In this document: positions 1-7,471 of the stretch, piece by piece
Layout of the letters: every line of letters starts with the position of its first letter
How positions within the stretch are numbered: position 1 is the stretch's first letter
Assembly: GCA_023418755.1 (NCBI GenBank)
Contig: JAEZZE010000050.1
Span: forward strand, 1 to 12,789
DNA from: Bacillota bacterium
GTDB taxonomy: Bacteria; Bacillota; Bacilli; Paenibacillales; Paenibacillaceae
Length of the DNA: 12,789 nucleotides
Reading direction: 5' to 3'
Program-made: the position numbers and the translations under genes
Notes under the pieces: generated by a model
Told to the model about the DNA's origin: nothing
Databases searched by the model: none
What the model saw: the letters and a program-made list of their open reading frames with translations, nothing else

Positions 1-466
1 TCTCCAACCCCGTGCCGGCTTTTCCGAGAGACCAACCAAGCACAACTTCCGGGTAACCATCCCGGTTAACATCGGATATGTCCGTATAATCCAAACCGTA
101 TCCGAACCCCTTCGTATCCCAGACGATTCGCCATTCTTGGTTCGATTGCTTCAGCAGAGCGGCCTTGAACGTTCTTCCGTTGCCCGAGCTATCCTCGTAG
201 ACAACCAAAGCCTCGTTAATGCCGTCGCCGTCCAAATCTCCGAAGGAAATGCCGCCTCTCTCTTTCCCCTTTAGCCGGGGCAACAGCTGAGCCTCTTCGG
301 GAAGCAGCGATTGGATGACTGCATGAAAATCGCCGAATTCGCCGCCGGGTTCGGAGACCGGCGGTTTAATCAGTTCCGAGGGAGCTGCAGGCAATCCGCA
401 CCCCCAAAAACAGAGTAACGCGGCCGCCAAAAGTCCATTTCCTGCGCATTTGCCGAAAGTTCTCAT
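1..466 (-). CDS. Putative FG-GAP/VCBS-like lipoprotein (C-terminus beyond window)
   Basis: The gene starts at ATG 464-466, eight bases after a GAGGG ribosome binding site, and runs off the left edge; 155 residues are visible. The N-terminus is a hydrophobic signal (about residues 11-22) ending in a loose lipobox, FWGC, with candidate lipidated Cys23, so a surface-anchored lipoprotein is likely. Two Asp-rich calcium-loop-like motifs are visible: DLDGDGINE at 77-85 and DVNRDGYPE at 132-140. Each is followed by a hydrophobic strand, the pattern of FG-GAP/VCBS beta-propeller repeats, and residues 71-74 (GGIS) lead into the first. Such domains act in extracellular binding; no enzyme signature is visible. 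It lies 71 bp downstream of the sensor kinase on the same strand, with no terminator in the gap, so it may be co-transcribed with the two-component genes. No convincing promoter was seen in the AT-rich gap. The function is unknown; the family assignment is moderately confident. Confidence 0.75.
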   Translation of the reverse strand, partial: MRTFGKCAGNGLLAAALLCFWGCGLPAAPSELIKPPVSEPGGEFGDFHAVIQSLLPEEAQLLPRLKGKERGGISFGDLDGDGINEALVVYEDSSGNGRTFKAALLKQSNQEWRIVWDTKGFGYGLDYTDISDVNRDGYPEVVLGWSLGKAGTGLE

Positions 467-537
467 TTTTCGTCCCTCGCATTGCGATTCTGCTCTATAT
501 TCTATAACAAATCGAACTTCTAAAGGTTATGAAAAGG

Positions 538-1932
538 TTAAATTTGACCCGGTGCGGGAAGCAGGACTTCGACTTTAGTCCCCTCTCCCTCCCGGCTTTC
601 GATTCGCATTCGCCCGCCATGCAGCTTGATAATCTGCTCCGATATGGGCAATCCCAACCCGCTGCCGCTCCCGTTAGGGTTTCCCTTGTAAAATTTGCGA
701 AACACTTCCGCGAGATCCTGTTCCGCGATTCCGGCCCCGTTGTCCTCAACGGCAATCACGACTTGATCCTGACCGGGACGGGCCGTAAGCCTGACGGTTC
801 CGAACCGGGGCGTGAACTTGAGCGAATTGTCCAACAAATTAATCAGCACTTGTTTCAAGCGATTGCCGTCAACTAGAACTTCGGGGAGCGGCTCCTCGAT
901 CTCGACCACGAGCGATATGCCCAGCCGTTCGGCTCTCGGAGATAGCTGCATGCCGATCTGCCGAAGCAGCTTCGGCAAACGGATCGAGACCGGACGCAGT
1001 TCCATTCGTCCGTTGTCCCATTTTGAAAAATCAAGCAGATCATCGACGAGCCGGGTTAGCCGGTCTGTTTCCTTCTCGATGATATCCATCCCTTCCGCCA
1101 ACAGCGTTTTGTCCGAAGCGTTACCATCCTTCAAGGTTACTGCCCACCCTTTAATGGATGTTAACGGGGTGCGGAGCTCATGCGAGACGGACGAAATAAA
1201 ATCGTTCTTCATTCCCTCGTTACGCTGGATTTTTGCCGCCATGGCGTTGAATGTATCCGCCAATGTTCCAAGCTCGTCTCGATAGCGCTTTTTCGCCCTT
1301 GCGGACAAATCGCCGTCGGACATTTGCTCCGCGGCAAGTTTGAGATCGGTGACCGCGCTTGTAATCGTTCTCGACAAAAGAAACCCGAGAACGGTCACGA
1401 TCGCCACGACGATTAAACCGGCGGCTAAGGAGAGCGCCGCGATCAGGTTGACCGTTTCCTTCGTATCTGTCAAGGAGGTGACGTATCTGACCGCTCCCAC
1501 CGTAACGCCGTTTTGCCGCAGCGGATACGAGACGGCCATGACGGTTTCGGCCGTGCTTGGCTCCCGCCCTCTCCAAACCTCGGCTTGTCCGTCTAAAGCT
1601 CCCCGGACGTCCGGATAATCGATCATCATTCGATCGCTTCGGACACCCGCGGAATCTTGAATAAGCCGTCCGGAACGGTCGACAATCTGGACTTGCGCGG
1701 CGGATTCGTTCGAGAAACCTATAAGGAGCCGTTCGGATTGGCTTTCTAAATCTTCCGCGGTGAAATATTGCCCGAAAAAAGAAGCCGATATATCCGCTTG
1801 ATTAACGAGAATGCGCTCGACATTGCGATAATAGTAATTCCTGACGGAAACGATCAACAGAATTTCCAGAATCGCGACCGTGACGAGAATGACTGCCAAA
1901 TAACTTCCGACCAACCTTGCCCGGATTCCCAA
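538..1932 (-). CDS. Membrane sensor histidine kinase (HAMP-HisKA-HATPase)
   Basis: This is a 464-residue two-component sensor kinase that autophosphorylates and passes phosphate to the regulator encoded just upstream. Transmembrane segments lie at about residues 8-30 and 163-187, enclosing a ~130-residue extracellular sensor region. A HAMP linker (about 188-240) follows. The H-box SHELRTPLTS gives phospho-accepting His251. The ATPase domain has an N-box with Asn365/Asn369, G1 DNGAGI at 397-402 and G2 GSGSGLGL at 421-428. The architecture and length match PhoR/WalK/ResE-type kinases, but no intracellular PAS domain is evident. The start is TTG 1930-1932, four bases after the regulator's stop, with AAAGGA about 11 bases upstream; no ATG or GTG alternative exists nearby in frame. 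This tight spacing implies translational coupling. The stimulus is unknown; the downstream lipoprotein could be a partner or target. Kinase identity is very secure, the start codon less so. Confidence 0.95.
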   Translation of the reverse strand: MGIRARLVGSYLAVILVTVAILEILLIVSVRNYYYRNVERILVNQADISASFFGQYFTAEDLESQSERLLIGFSNESAAQVQIVDRSGRLIQDSAGVRSDRMMIDYPDVRGALDGQAEVWRGREPSTAETVMAVSYPLRQNGVTVGAVRYVTSLTDTKETVNLIAALSLAAGLIVVAIVTVLGFLLSRTITSAVTDLKLAAEQMSDGDLSARAKKRYRDELGTLADTFNAMAAKIQRNEGMKNDFISSVSHELRTPLTSIKGWAVTLKDGNASDKTLLAEGMDIIEKETDRLTRLVDDLLDFSKWDNGRMELRPVSIRLPKLLRQIGMQLSPRAERLGISLVVEIEEPLPEVLVDGNRLKQVLINLLDNSLKFTPRFGTVRLTARPGQDQVVIAVEDNGAGIAEQDLAEVFRKFYKGNPNGSGSGLGLPISEQIIKLHGGRMRIESREGEGTKVEVLLPAPGQI

Positions 1933-1936
1933 TCGT

Positions 1937-2641
1937 TCAACCGTCCTTTCTCCATCGATATCCCATCCCCCAGACGGTCTCGATCAACAAAGGCTTGGAA
2001 GAATCCTCCTCCAGCTTTTCCCTCAGCTTGCGAACATGGACGTCAACCGTCTTCGTATCTCCGACAAAATCCTCCCCCCACACCAGATTCATGAGTTCGT
2101 CTCTCGACATGGCTTTGCCGGGATGCGTTAGAAAAGCGTTGAGCAATTGATATTCCTTCGGCGTCAATTCTAAAGAGCGGTCCTTATGATACGCCTTCTT
2201 CGAATCCAGATCGATGCGGACGAAACCGGATTGTAACGATCGGCCTTGTGCAACCCCGGTGAATCGGGTGCGGCGCAACACCGTATTGATCCGGGCTACG
2301 AGCTCCAAAGGATTAAACGGCTTCACGACATAATCGTCGGCCCCGAGCTCTAGTCCTCTGATTTTGTCCAAATCCCGCCCGCGCGCGGTAAGAAAGACGA
2401 TAACGACTTTAGGGTCAACCTCCCTCATTCGCTCGCATAGCTCGAATCCGTCGATATCGGGAAGCATGATGTCCAATACGACGACATCCGGACTTCTCTC
2501 CAAGAAGCGTTGCAGCGCCTCACTGCCCGATGCGGCCTCGGATATTCGGAATTCGTTCCTTTGTAAATTTATCGCGATAAAACGCCTGATGTTCTCATCG
2601 TCCTCGACGATCAGAACCTGGTTGCGGTAGAGCGACTCCAT
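1937..2641 (-). CDS. OmpR/PhoB-family response regulator
   Basis: This 234-residue DNA-binding response regulator is the partner of the downstream kinase. The receiver domain (about 8-120) has the acidic pocket Asp14/Asp15, phospho-acceptor Asp57 in VVVLDIM, switch Thr85 and conserved Lys107 in VVKPF. The C-terminal winged helix (about 137-232) shows the OmpR hallmarks LTPKEYQLL, SRDELMNLVWG and TVDVHVRKLREKL, ending GMGYRW. Length is normal for the family. ATG 2639-2641 is preceded by a very strong GGGGAGG with a five-base spacer. It is the first gene of a regulator-kinase(-lipoprotein) operon whose only nearby upstream element is the terminator of the preceding gene. It resembles WalR/PhoP/ResD-type regulators, but gene order and lack of WalHI neighbours argue against the essential walRK locus. 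Targets cannot be read from the sequence. Confidence 0.96.
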   Translation of the reverse strand: MESLYRNQVLIVEDDENIRRFIAINLQRNEFRISEAASGSEALQRFLERSPDVVVLDIMLPDIDGFELCERMREVDPKVVIVFLTARGRDLDKIRGLELGADDYVVKPFNPLELVARINTVLRRTRFTGVAQGRSLQSGFVRIDLDSKKAYHKDRSLELTPKEYQLLNAFLTHPGKAMSRDELMNLVWGEDFVGDTKTVDVHVRKLREKLEEDSSKPLLIETVWGMGYRWRKDG

Positions 2642-2751
2642 ATTTGCCTCCCCCCGGAAGCCGTTGAACGTTGCGTTAACTTAAATTGCTTCCGCTTATG
2701 ATCGGGTTTTCTTAGGACAGTATGATGGATATCGGCCTTTGAAGGCAAATC
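2642..2751 (-). promoter_or_regulatory. Probable promoter region of the regulator-kinase operon (weak match)
   Basis: These bases lie between a terminator and the regulator start, so a promoter is expected here on the minus strand. The best candidate is TTGCCT, an 18-base spacer and CATACT (-10 at about 2719-2724), each matching four of six consensus bases. A short palindrome, GCCTTTGAAGGC (2735-2746), overlaps the -35 side. The match is weak, and the location is argued from context more than from sequence. Confidence 0.25.
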
Positions 2752-2790
2752 AAAAAAATCCCGCGAGTCGCATCGCGCGATTCGCGGGAT
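2752..2790 (-). terminator. Intrinsic terminator downstream of the GH43/lectin remnant
   Basis: On the minus strand a perfect nine-base stem ATCCCGCGA / TCGCGGGAT (arms 2782-2790 and 2758-2766) encloses a GC-rich loop that can pair further. It is followed at once by a run of seven T (2752-2758 read on the minus strand). This is a textbook Rho-independent terminator. It ends transcripts from the 3318-2884 remnant and insulates the regulator-kinase operon. Confidence 0.9.
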
Positions 2791-2883
2791 TTCGAAAATG
2801 AGGGGGGAGAGTGGGAAATCGGTAGCCGAGGTTGGACGCGAGTGACAGATCCATTCATACGAAATCGTCGGCACGCCTTCCCC

Positions 2884-3318
2884 TCATGGAATTGCTGCTA
2901 TCCTCACGGAACGAGCTCGATCGTCCAATCCTGGTCGTCGTATCCGCCAAGATAGTCCCACAGGTGGAGCGGCGTCCCGTTGGCCGTGCCTCACTCCGTT
3001 CACGGAGAGCGCCCTGCCGCTCTTCTTATTCAAGATTCGCGCGTACCCGTCGCCGTTGTCGACGACTTGCCAGAGCTGGTCGTCGTCGTTCGCGAAATCG
3101 CGCAATATCGTTCTCGTGCCGTCCCAGCTTTCGATAAGGTAATAGTATCCGTCCTTCTGCGCCACGAACGGATCGTTGCCGATGTTTTTGATCGGATTGT
3201 AGAACTTGCCCGAATTGCCGGCGGCCGTAGCTACGGAACCGTAGAACGAGCAGGCCGCGAGCGCCATGCCTAATGCCATAGCCAGAAACAGTCGCCCCCA
3301 ACGGATCCATTTGCCCAT
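2884..3318 (-). pseudogene. Probable GH43 glycosidase / ricin-type lectin lipoprotein remnant
   Basis: The open frame encodes 144 residues. A signal with a good lipobox (LAAC, Cys23) is followed by residues 38-70 that resemble the start of GH43 glycosidases: NPIKNIGNDPFV then KDGYYYLIES. Asp49 sits where the GH43 catalytic base lies. From about 72 the sequence changes abruptly to a ricin-B/CBM13-like segment (DDDQLWQVVDNGDGYA, NKKSGRALSVNG). The two other GH43 catalytic carboxylates and the rest of the ~300-residue fold are absent, so a large in-frame internal deletion is inferred. After residue ~108 the frame becomes unlike a lectin. The next frame instead reads ANGTPLHLWDYLGG then DDQDWTIELVP and stops at 2904-2906, which restores a QxW lectin motif; one extra base lies between 2985 and 2997. 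ATG 3316-3318 has an AGGGGAG site. A natural small secreted protein is a less likely alternative. Confidence 0.65.
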
Positions 3319-3349
3319 CGGTCTCCCCTGCTTAGATTGGTTTATCCGC

Positions 3350-3490
3350 TTATTGCTCGACGATCACCTTCCCGGTGTCGCCCTTGAAAACCGCCCTGTC
3401 GGTCGGGACAGGCATCGACCCTTCCGCGCAGGGGGCGGCGGAACGATGCGAGGAGGCCGCCGAATGGCTTGCGGCGAGCTTAAGCGAAAA
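3350..3490 (-). pseudogene. C-terminal scrap of an unrecognised coding sequence
   Basis: A minus-strand frame ends at TAA 3350-3352 with plausible protein sequence, DRAVFKGDTGKVIVEQ, preceded by SMPVPT. The charged and hydrophobic alternation looks like a real C-terminal beta strand, but the upstream part is low-complexity Ser/Ala and there is no start with a ribosome binding site. It abuts the terminator at 3487-3597, so it cannot extend upstream as an expressed gene. It sits 31 bases ahead of the GH43/lectin remnant on the same strand, as the previous gene of an operon would. I infer a deletion that removed most of a gene. The family is not recognised, and chance reading of noncoding DNA is possible. 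Confidence 0.3.
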
Positions 3491-3597
3491 AAAGAGCTAT
3501 CCCATAAGTAAAGAGAGTCGTACGAAATAGATAATCGATGGATGCTCTTACTTTTCATCGATTAACTTGTACGCCCTTACTTAGGGAACAGCTCCTT
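3487..3597 (-). terminator. Very long imperfect hairpin terminator of the importer/oxidoreductase operon
   Basis: Reading the minus strand after the oxidoreductase stop (3629), the sequence AAGGAGCTGTTCCCTAAGTA at the right end is complementary, with small bulges, to TACTTATGGGATAGCTCTTT at the left end. The arms continue inward through a shared CGTAC and close on a perfect nine-base pair, TAATCGATG (3532-3540) with CATCGATTA (3556-3564). The base of the stem (GAGCT at 3494-3498) is followed directly by seven T (3487-3493 on the minus strand). It therefore looks like a Rho-independent terminator with a ~100-base stem-loop, much larger than usual. Nothing else is recognised between 3598 and 3628. 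Confidence 0.75.
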
Positions 3598-3628
3598 GCC
3601 AGGTTATACCACCGTTAAGCGGAATCGC

Positions 3629-4966
3629 TCAAAGATACGCCTGCTCTTCGATCAACGCCTCGCGCAGCCGAGCAATGTTCAGTTCGGCGGGCGTTACGCC
3701 TCCGAGAGCGGACAGCGCGGCGGCCGTGCCGGCGGCCTGCCCGGTCGCCATGCAGCTCGGCGTAAGCCGCGTCGTGGCGAGCGCTTCGTGCGTCGTGGAA
3801 ATGCATCTGCCCGCCGCCAGCAAATTGCGGGAGCCTTGCGGCACCAGGCACCGGTACGGAATGTCGTAGGTGCCGTCGCCCGCGATCCAGGAGGCGGTCA
3901 CGCCTTTGCCCGACGGATCGTGGATGTCGATCGGATATCCGCTGCGGGCGATCGCGTCCTCGAACTTACGCCCCGCGACGACATCCTCCTTCGTCAACGA
4001 ATACAAGCCGACGATGCGCCGCGTCTCTCGTATGCCGATCTGAGTACCGACGGCCGATACGGACGCTCGCGCGAATCCCGGCACGTCCCGCTTCAGAAAC
4101 TCCGCCATCATCAACACCTGCTTGCGCCCTTCCTCCTCCGCGCGAGTCAAATCTTCCACGTTCGTGCCGTCGAGCCCTTGCACCCTCGTGCAGTTGACGA
4201 GCACCTCGTCGTCCGCCGGACCGGTGAAGAACAGCACCTGATCGCGATTGATCGGCACGCCCGACTCCTTCCATTGGGAGTAAAAGCCGCACACGCCCGT
4301 CAGAGGCAGATCGGGCAACTCCGCGATCGGCGTCTTCTTGTAGAAGTTGTCGGGATGCGCGATCATATACGCCTTGACCTGCTCCAGATCGACGCCGCGC
4401 ATCCGGAACTTCATCGTCATCGGCTGCGATTGCAGGTCGCCGTCCCGTCCTTGCAGCGTCGGCGCGCCCGATAAATAGGCCACGTCCGCGTCTCCGCTCG
4501 CATCGACGAACACCCGTCCCGCCAGCTCGATTTTCCCCGACTTCGTCGTGATCCGCACCGAGCGGATCGTTCCGTCCGCAGCGACCACCTCGTCCACGAA
4601 GCTGTGAAGATACAACTGCACGCCCGCTTCCCGCAGCATGTCCATCGCCACGACCTGATAGATTTCGGGATGGTAGGGCGTTACCGTATGCACGAATCCG
4701 ACCGTATCCCGCAGATGGCCGGGAGAGCCCCCGCGTTCGACAAGCCGGTCGACGATCTCCTGAGCGATGCCCCGAATGACCTGCTCGCCGCCATCGGCAT
4801 GAAAAGTCATCCACGGGTATACCATCGCCGCCGTGGACATCCCGCCGACAAAGCCGTATCTCTCGGCTAAAATCGTCTTTACCCCTTGCCGCCCGGCGGC
4901 GATCGCCGCGACGACGCCAGCGGGTCCTCCCCCAACGACGACAACGTCCGCCTCTACCTTTTTCAT
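3629..4966 (-). CDS. FAD-dependent oxidoreductase (FAD_oxidored-type)
   Basis: This 445-residue flavoprotein is probably cytosolic, as no signal peptide is seen. A Rossmann FAD-binding fold opens the protein: DVVVVGGGPAG with GGGPAG at 12-17, then Glu35 for the adenosine ribose and GFVGGMS at 38-44. The C-terminal FAD motif NLLAAGRCIS begins at 381, followed by the conserved stretch ATTRLTPSCMATGQAAG. Inside is VFVDASGDADVAYLSG, also typical of the family (PF12831 type). Members oxidise or reduce diverse substrates, so the substrate cannot be named. As last gene of a sugar-importer operon it plausibly acts on the imported compound. The start is ambiguous: ATG 4964-4966 has GGAG about 13 bases upstream, while an in-frame GTG at 4976-4978 has that GGAG only two bases away, so the ATG is preferred. 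It begins about 24 bases after the permease stop. Confidence 0.92.
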   Translation of the reverse strand: MKKVEADVVVVGGGPAGVVAAIAAGRQGVKTILAERYGFVGGMSTAAMVYPWMTFHADGGEQVIRGIAQEIVDRLVERGGSPGHLRDTVGFVHTVTPYHPEIYQVVAMDMLREAGVQLYLHSFVDEVVAADGTIRSVRITTKSGKIELAGRVFVDASGDADVAYLSGAPTLQGRDGDLQSQPMTMKFRMRGVDLEQVKAYMIAHPDNFYKKTPIAELPDLPLTGVCGFYSQWKESGVPINRDQVLFFTGPADDEVLVNCTRVQGLDGTNVEDLTRAEEEGRKQVLMMAEFLKRDVPGFARASVSAVGTQIGIRETRRIVGLYSLTKEDVVAGRKFEDAIARSGYPIDIHDPSGKGVTASWIAGDGTYDIPYRCLVPQGSRNLLAAGRCISTTHEALATTRLTPSCMATGQAAGTAAALSALGGVTPAELNIARLREALIEEQAYL

Positions 4967-4990
4967 TCGCTTATGCACTCTCCGTTTCTG

Positions 4991-5854
4991 CTATTCTTTT
5001 AACCCCGTCATGGCCACGCCTTCGATAAACTGCCGCTGCGCCAGGAAAAAGATAACCAGCAGCGGCACCGTCGCCATCACCGTCGCGCTCATCAGATGGT
5101 GCCACGCCGTTCCGACCTCGTCCGTGAACAGCGACAAGCCGAGAGGAAGCGTCATCAGGCTGCGCGTATTGATGAAAATTAGCGGATCGAAAAATTCGTT
5201 CCAGTTGGTCACGAACGTGAAAATCGTCAGCGTCGCGAGGCCCGGCTTCGCGATCGGCAGCATGATTTGGGCATAGATCCGCAGCCGGCTGCATCCGTCG
5301 ATCATCGCCGCTTCCTCCAGCTCCTTCGGAACCGTAATGAAAAACTGCCGCATCACGAAGATGCCGAACACGCCCCCGGCCCCGAAGATCGGCAGCAGAA
5401 TTAGCGGCAAGTGCGTGTCGATCCAACCGATCTCTCGCATGAACAAGAACATCGGGATCGCCGTCACCTCGTGCGGGATCATCATCGCGCTGAGCAGAAT
5501 CAGGAATACGGCGTTCCTGCCCGCGAACGGGATTCTGGCGAAGGCATAGCCGGCCAGCGAAGCGAACAGAACCGTCCCGCCCACGACGAGCGCGGCGATG
5601 TATACGCTGTTGAAGTAGAACCATTCGAACGGAATGAGCTTGAACACGTCCGCGTAGTTCTCGAACCGGAACGTCGAAGGGATGAGCTGAGGCGGGTATT
5701 TGAACACCTCCTGCGGTTCCTTGAAGGAGGTCGAGATCATCCATATGAACGGAACCATCATTACGAGCGAGATCGCGCCGAGCGCCGCGTAGGTGCCCGC
5801 CGTGCCGAGCGATTTGCGCCAGATGCCCGAGGAGCCGTTATGCGTCGCTTTCAT
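4991..5854 (-). CDS. Sugar ABC transporter permease, MalG/AraQ type
   Basis: This 287-residue inner-membrane permease is one half of the transmembrane channel of a CUT1-type carbohydrate importer. About six hydrophobic segments are visible, the first at about 22-42, others near 83-105, 113-137, 148-168, 205-217 and 255-272. The coupling-loop EAA motif that contacts the ATPase is at 181-200: EAAMIDGCSR then LRIYAQIMLP. ATG 5852-5854 has a strong AAAGAGGTG about eight bases upstream. Its start overlaps the end of the MalF-type gene by 17 bases, so the two are translationally coupled and made in equal amounts. No ATP-binding subunit is encoded in the window; in Bacillales such importers often share an MsmX-type ATPase. 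Family assignment is secure, the sugar is unknown. Confidence 0.96.
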   Translation of the reverse strand: MKATHNGSSGIWRKSLGTAGTYAALGAISLVMMVPFIWMISTSFKEPQEVFKYPPQLIPSTFRFENYADVFKLIPFEWFYFNSVYIAALVVGGTVLFASLAGYAFARIPFAGRNAVFLILLSAMMIPHEVTAIPMFLFMREIGWIDTHLPLILLPIFGAGGVFGIFVMRQFFITVPKELEEAAMIDGCSRLRIYAQIMLPIAKPGLATLTIFTFVTNWNEFFDPLIFINTRSLMTLPLGLSLFTDEVGTAWHHLMSATVMATVPLLVIFFLAQRQFIEGVAMTGLKE

Positions 5855-6752
5855 TGAACACCCACCTCTTTCTAAGCTGCCACTGCACCAGCGTCAGCAC
5901 AAGCACGACGAAGAACAGGACGAAGGCGAGCGCCGACGCGTAGCCGAGCTGGAACAGCTTGAACGCCTTCTCCCAGATGTAGTAGACAAGCACCTTCGTG
6001 CTGTTGCTTGGTCCGCCCTGCGTCATGACGAAAATTTGCCCGAATACCTTCAGCGAGCCGATGACGGTCATCACGACCGTAAGGAAAATCGTAGGCGTAA
6101 TCATCGGCAGCGTCACGTTGAAAAAGGACCTCGTCCGGCTTGCGCCATCCAGCTTGGCCGCTTCGTAGAGCGATGCGGGCACCTGCTGAAGCGCCGCGAT
6201 GAACAGCACCATGTTCAGGCCCACGTTTTTGAGCACGCTCGTGACGATAACGGCCGGCATCGCCAGCTTCGTGTCGTACAGCCAGGCGGGGCCTTGAATG
6301 TTCAAGGCGGTCAGAAGCTGGTTGATCAAGCCCGAGTCGGTCGCGAACATGTATTTCCACACGATCGACCAGACGATCAGCGAGGTCATGACCGGCACGA
6401 AAATCGCGGTGCGGAACAGCCCGATGCCCCGCATGCTTCTGGCCAGAAGCAGCGCGAGCAGGAGCGCCAGCACGATATTCAGAGGCACAAGCCCGACCGT
6501 AAAATAGACCGTATTGCCGAGCACCTTCCAAAACAGGGCATCGTTCATAATGTGCCGGTAATTGTCGATGCCGATCACCTTATGGCTGCCTAGCAGCGGC
6601 CAATCCGTGAAGCTCATATACAGCGCCAGTCCCATAGGGAACAGCAGCAGAAGCGTAAAACCGATCACCATCGGAGAAATAAACAGCCATCCGGTAATTT
6701 GCGCTTCGCGGGCCAACGGCCCTCTCATTGTTTTTTTTCTTTTGTCGTTCAT
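5838..6752 (-). CDS. Sugar ABC transporter permease, MalF/UgpA type
   Basis: This 304-residue permease is the other half of the importer channel. A cytosolic basic N-terminus is followed by a first membrane segment at about 22-46, then segments near 81-105, 112-132, 165-190, 220-240 and 271-290. The EAA loop lies at 197-216 (EAAKLDGASR then TRSFFNVTLP), and the motif FVMTQGGP at 241-248 is typical of MalF/UgpA-type subunits. ATG 6750-6752 is preceded by GAGGCGG at a good distance. An internal in-frame ATG (6726-6728) has no comparable site. It begins 12 bases after the TIM-barrel gene's stop and overlaps the next permease gene, so it is mid-operon. Assignment is secure, the substrate is unknown. 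Confidence 0.96.
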   Translation of the reverse strand: MNDKRKKTMRGPLAREAQITGWLFISPMVIGFTLLLLFPMGLALYMSFTDWPLLGSHKVIGIDNYRHIMNDALFWKVLGNTVYFTVGLVPLNIVLALLLALLLARSMRGIGLFRTAIFVPVMTSLIVWSIVWKYMFATDSGLINQLLTALNIQGPAWLYDTKLAMPAVIVTSVLKNVGLNMVLFIAALQQVPASLYEAAKLDGASRTRSFFNVTLPMITPTIFLTVVMTVIGSLKVFGQIFVMTQGGPSNSTKVLVYYIWEKAFKLFQLGYASALAFVLFFVVLVLTLVQWQLRKRWVFNESDA

Positions 6753-6764
6753 CGGTTCACCGCC

Positions 6765-7457
6765 TCAGTTCCATCTGTCGATCGCGTTGCGAATGCCGGC
6801 CACCGCTCTGCGCATCGTCTCCTCCGTCTTGCCGACGACGATCGCGCCCAGCATGATCGCCTTGATGCCGGTCTCGCCCAGCACGCGAACGTCGTCCGGC
6901 ACGAGCTTGCGCTGCGAGGGCAGCAGCACCGGAATCCCCGCCAGCTCGACGATGCGCCGGTATTTCAGCACGTCCGCGAAGGTCAGCGGCGTCCCGTATT
7001 CGGCCCCGGGGACGATCGAAGCTTCGACCGCGGCGAAGCCGTAATGGCTTGCCGGGGACAGCAAAGACAGATCGGAATGCTCGTTCACCGCGAACGTCCG
7101 GTCCAGGCCGGTGCCGTGAAGCATGTAGGACGGGAGATGATGAGCGTAGATCGAATAGAAATCGAAGCCGAGCGGCGCGAGCCGCCGAATTTCCTCGGGC
7201 TTCGCCTCTTCGGCGCTTCCGGCCGGAACGATCCCGAGCGGCCCTTCGAATTGCGCCCGAATGTCGCGAAACGTCTCCTCGTACTCTTCGAGCGGACCGA
7301 AGCGGCTGCCGCTCGCCCGATGCCCGACGTTCATGTGCACCTTCAACCCGTCCGCGCCTTCCTCCAGCGCCGCGCGGGCCAACGCCGAGTCGTTAGCGGG
7401 CAGGCTGACGATCAGCGTCAGCTTTCGCGACTTCAGAATATTTTGCAGCCTTGCCAT
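6765..7457 (-). CDS. TIM-barrel-like protein of unknown function in a sugar-importer operon
   Basis: This 230-residue soluble protein has the repeating strand-helix rhythm of a small (beta/alpha)8 barrel. Strand-like stretches are LTLIVSLPA (13-21), DGLKVHMN (36-43), GPLGIVPAGS (72-81), FDFYSIYAHH (98-107), ASIVPG (146-151), IPVLLPS (175-181) and IKAIMLGAIVVG (198-209). The last, with GK following, resembles the phosphate-binding end of ribulose-phosphate-binding barrels such as NanE, HisA or KDPG-aldolase-like enzymes, but no diagnostic catalytic motif was recognised. It is therefore left unnamed; an aldolase, epimerase or isomerase is possible. ATG 7455-7457 follows a strong AGGGGGA site. 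It lies between the binding-protein gene and the permeases, so it is probably co-expressed with them and may act on the imported sugar. Confidence 0.85.
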   Translation of the reverse strand: MARLQNILKSRKLTLIVSLPANDSALARAALEEGADGLKVHMNVGHRASGSRFGPLEEYEETFRDIRAQFEGPLGIVPAGSAEEAKPEEIRRLAPLGFDFYSIYAHHLPSYMLHGTGLDRTFAVNEHSDLSLLSPASHYGFAAVEASIVPGAEYGTPLTFADVLKYRRIVELAGIPVLLPSQRKLVPDDVRVLGETGIKAIMLGAIVVGKTEETMRRAVAGIRNAIDRWN

Positions 7458-7471
7458 AATCGTTCCCCCTG

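Noticed and set aside
2642..2700. GTT-rich direct repeats as a regulator binding box
   Set aside because: Spacing and sequence are irregular and do not fit a PhoP- or WalR-type box.
3340..3362. A cre-like sequence, ATAAGCGGATAAACC, upstream of the GH43 remnant
   Set aside because: It lacks the conserved TG at the left end and the C near the right end, so the match is too poor.
3596..4474. A 292-codon plus-strand open frame
   Set aside because: Antisense shadow of the FAD oxidoreductase, with Arg/His-rich translation, no ribosome binding site and no family likeness.
5793..6593. A 266-codon plus-strand open frame
   Set aside because: Antisense to the MalF-type permease; composition dominated by Arg, His and Gln, typical of a shadow frame.
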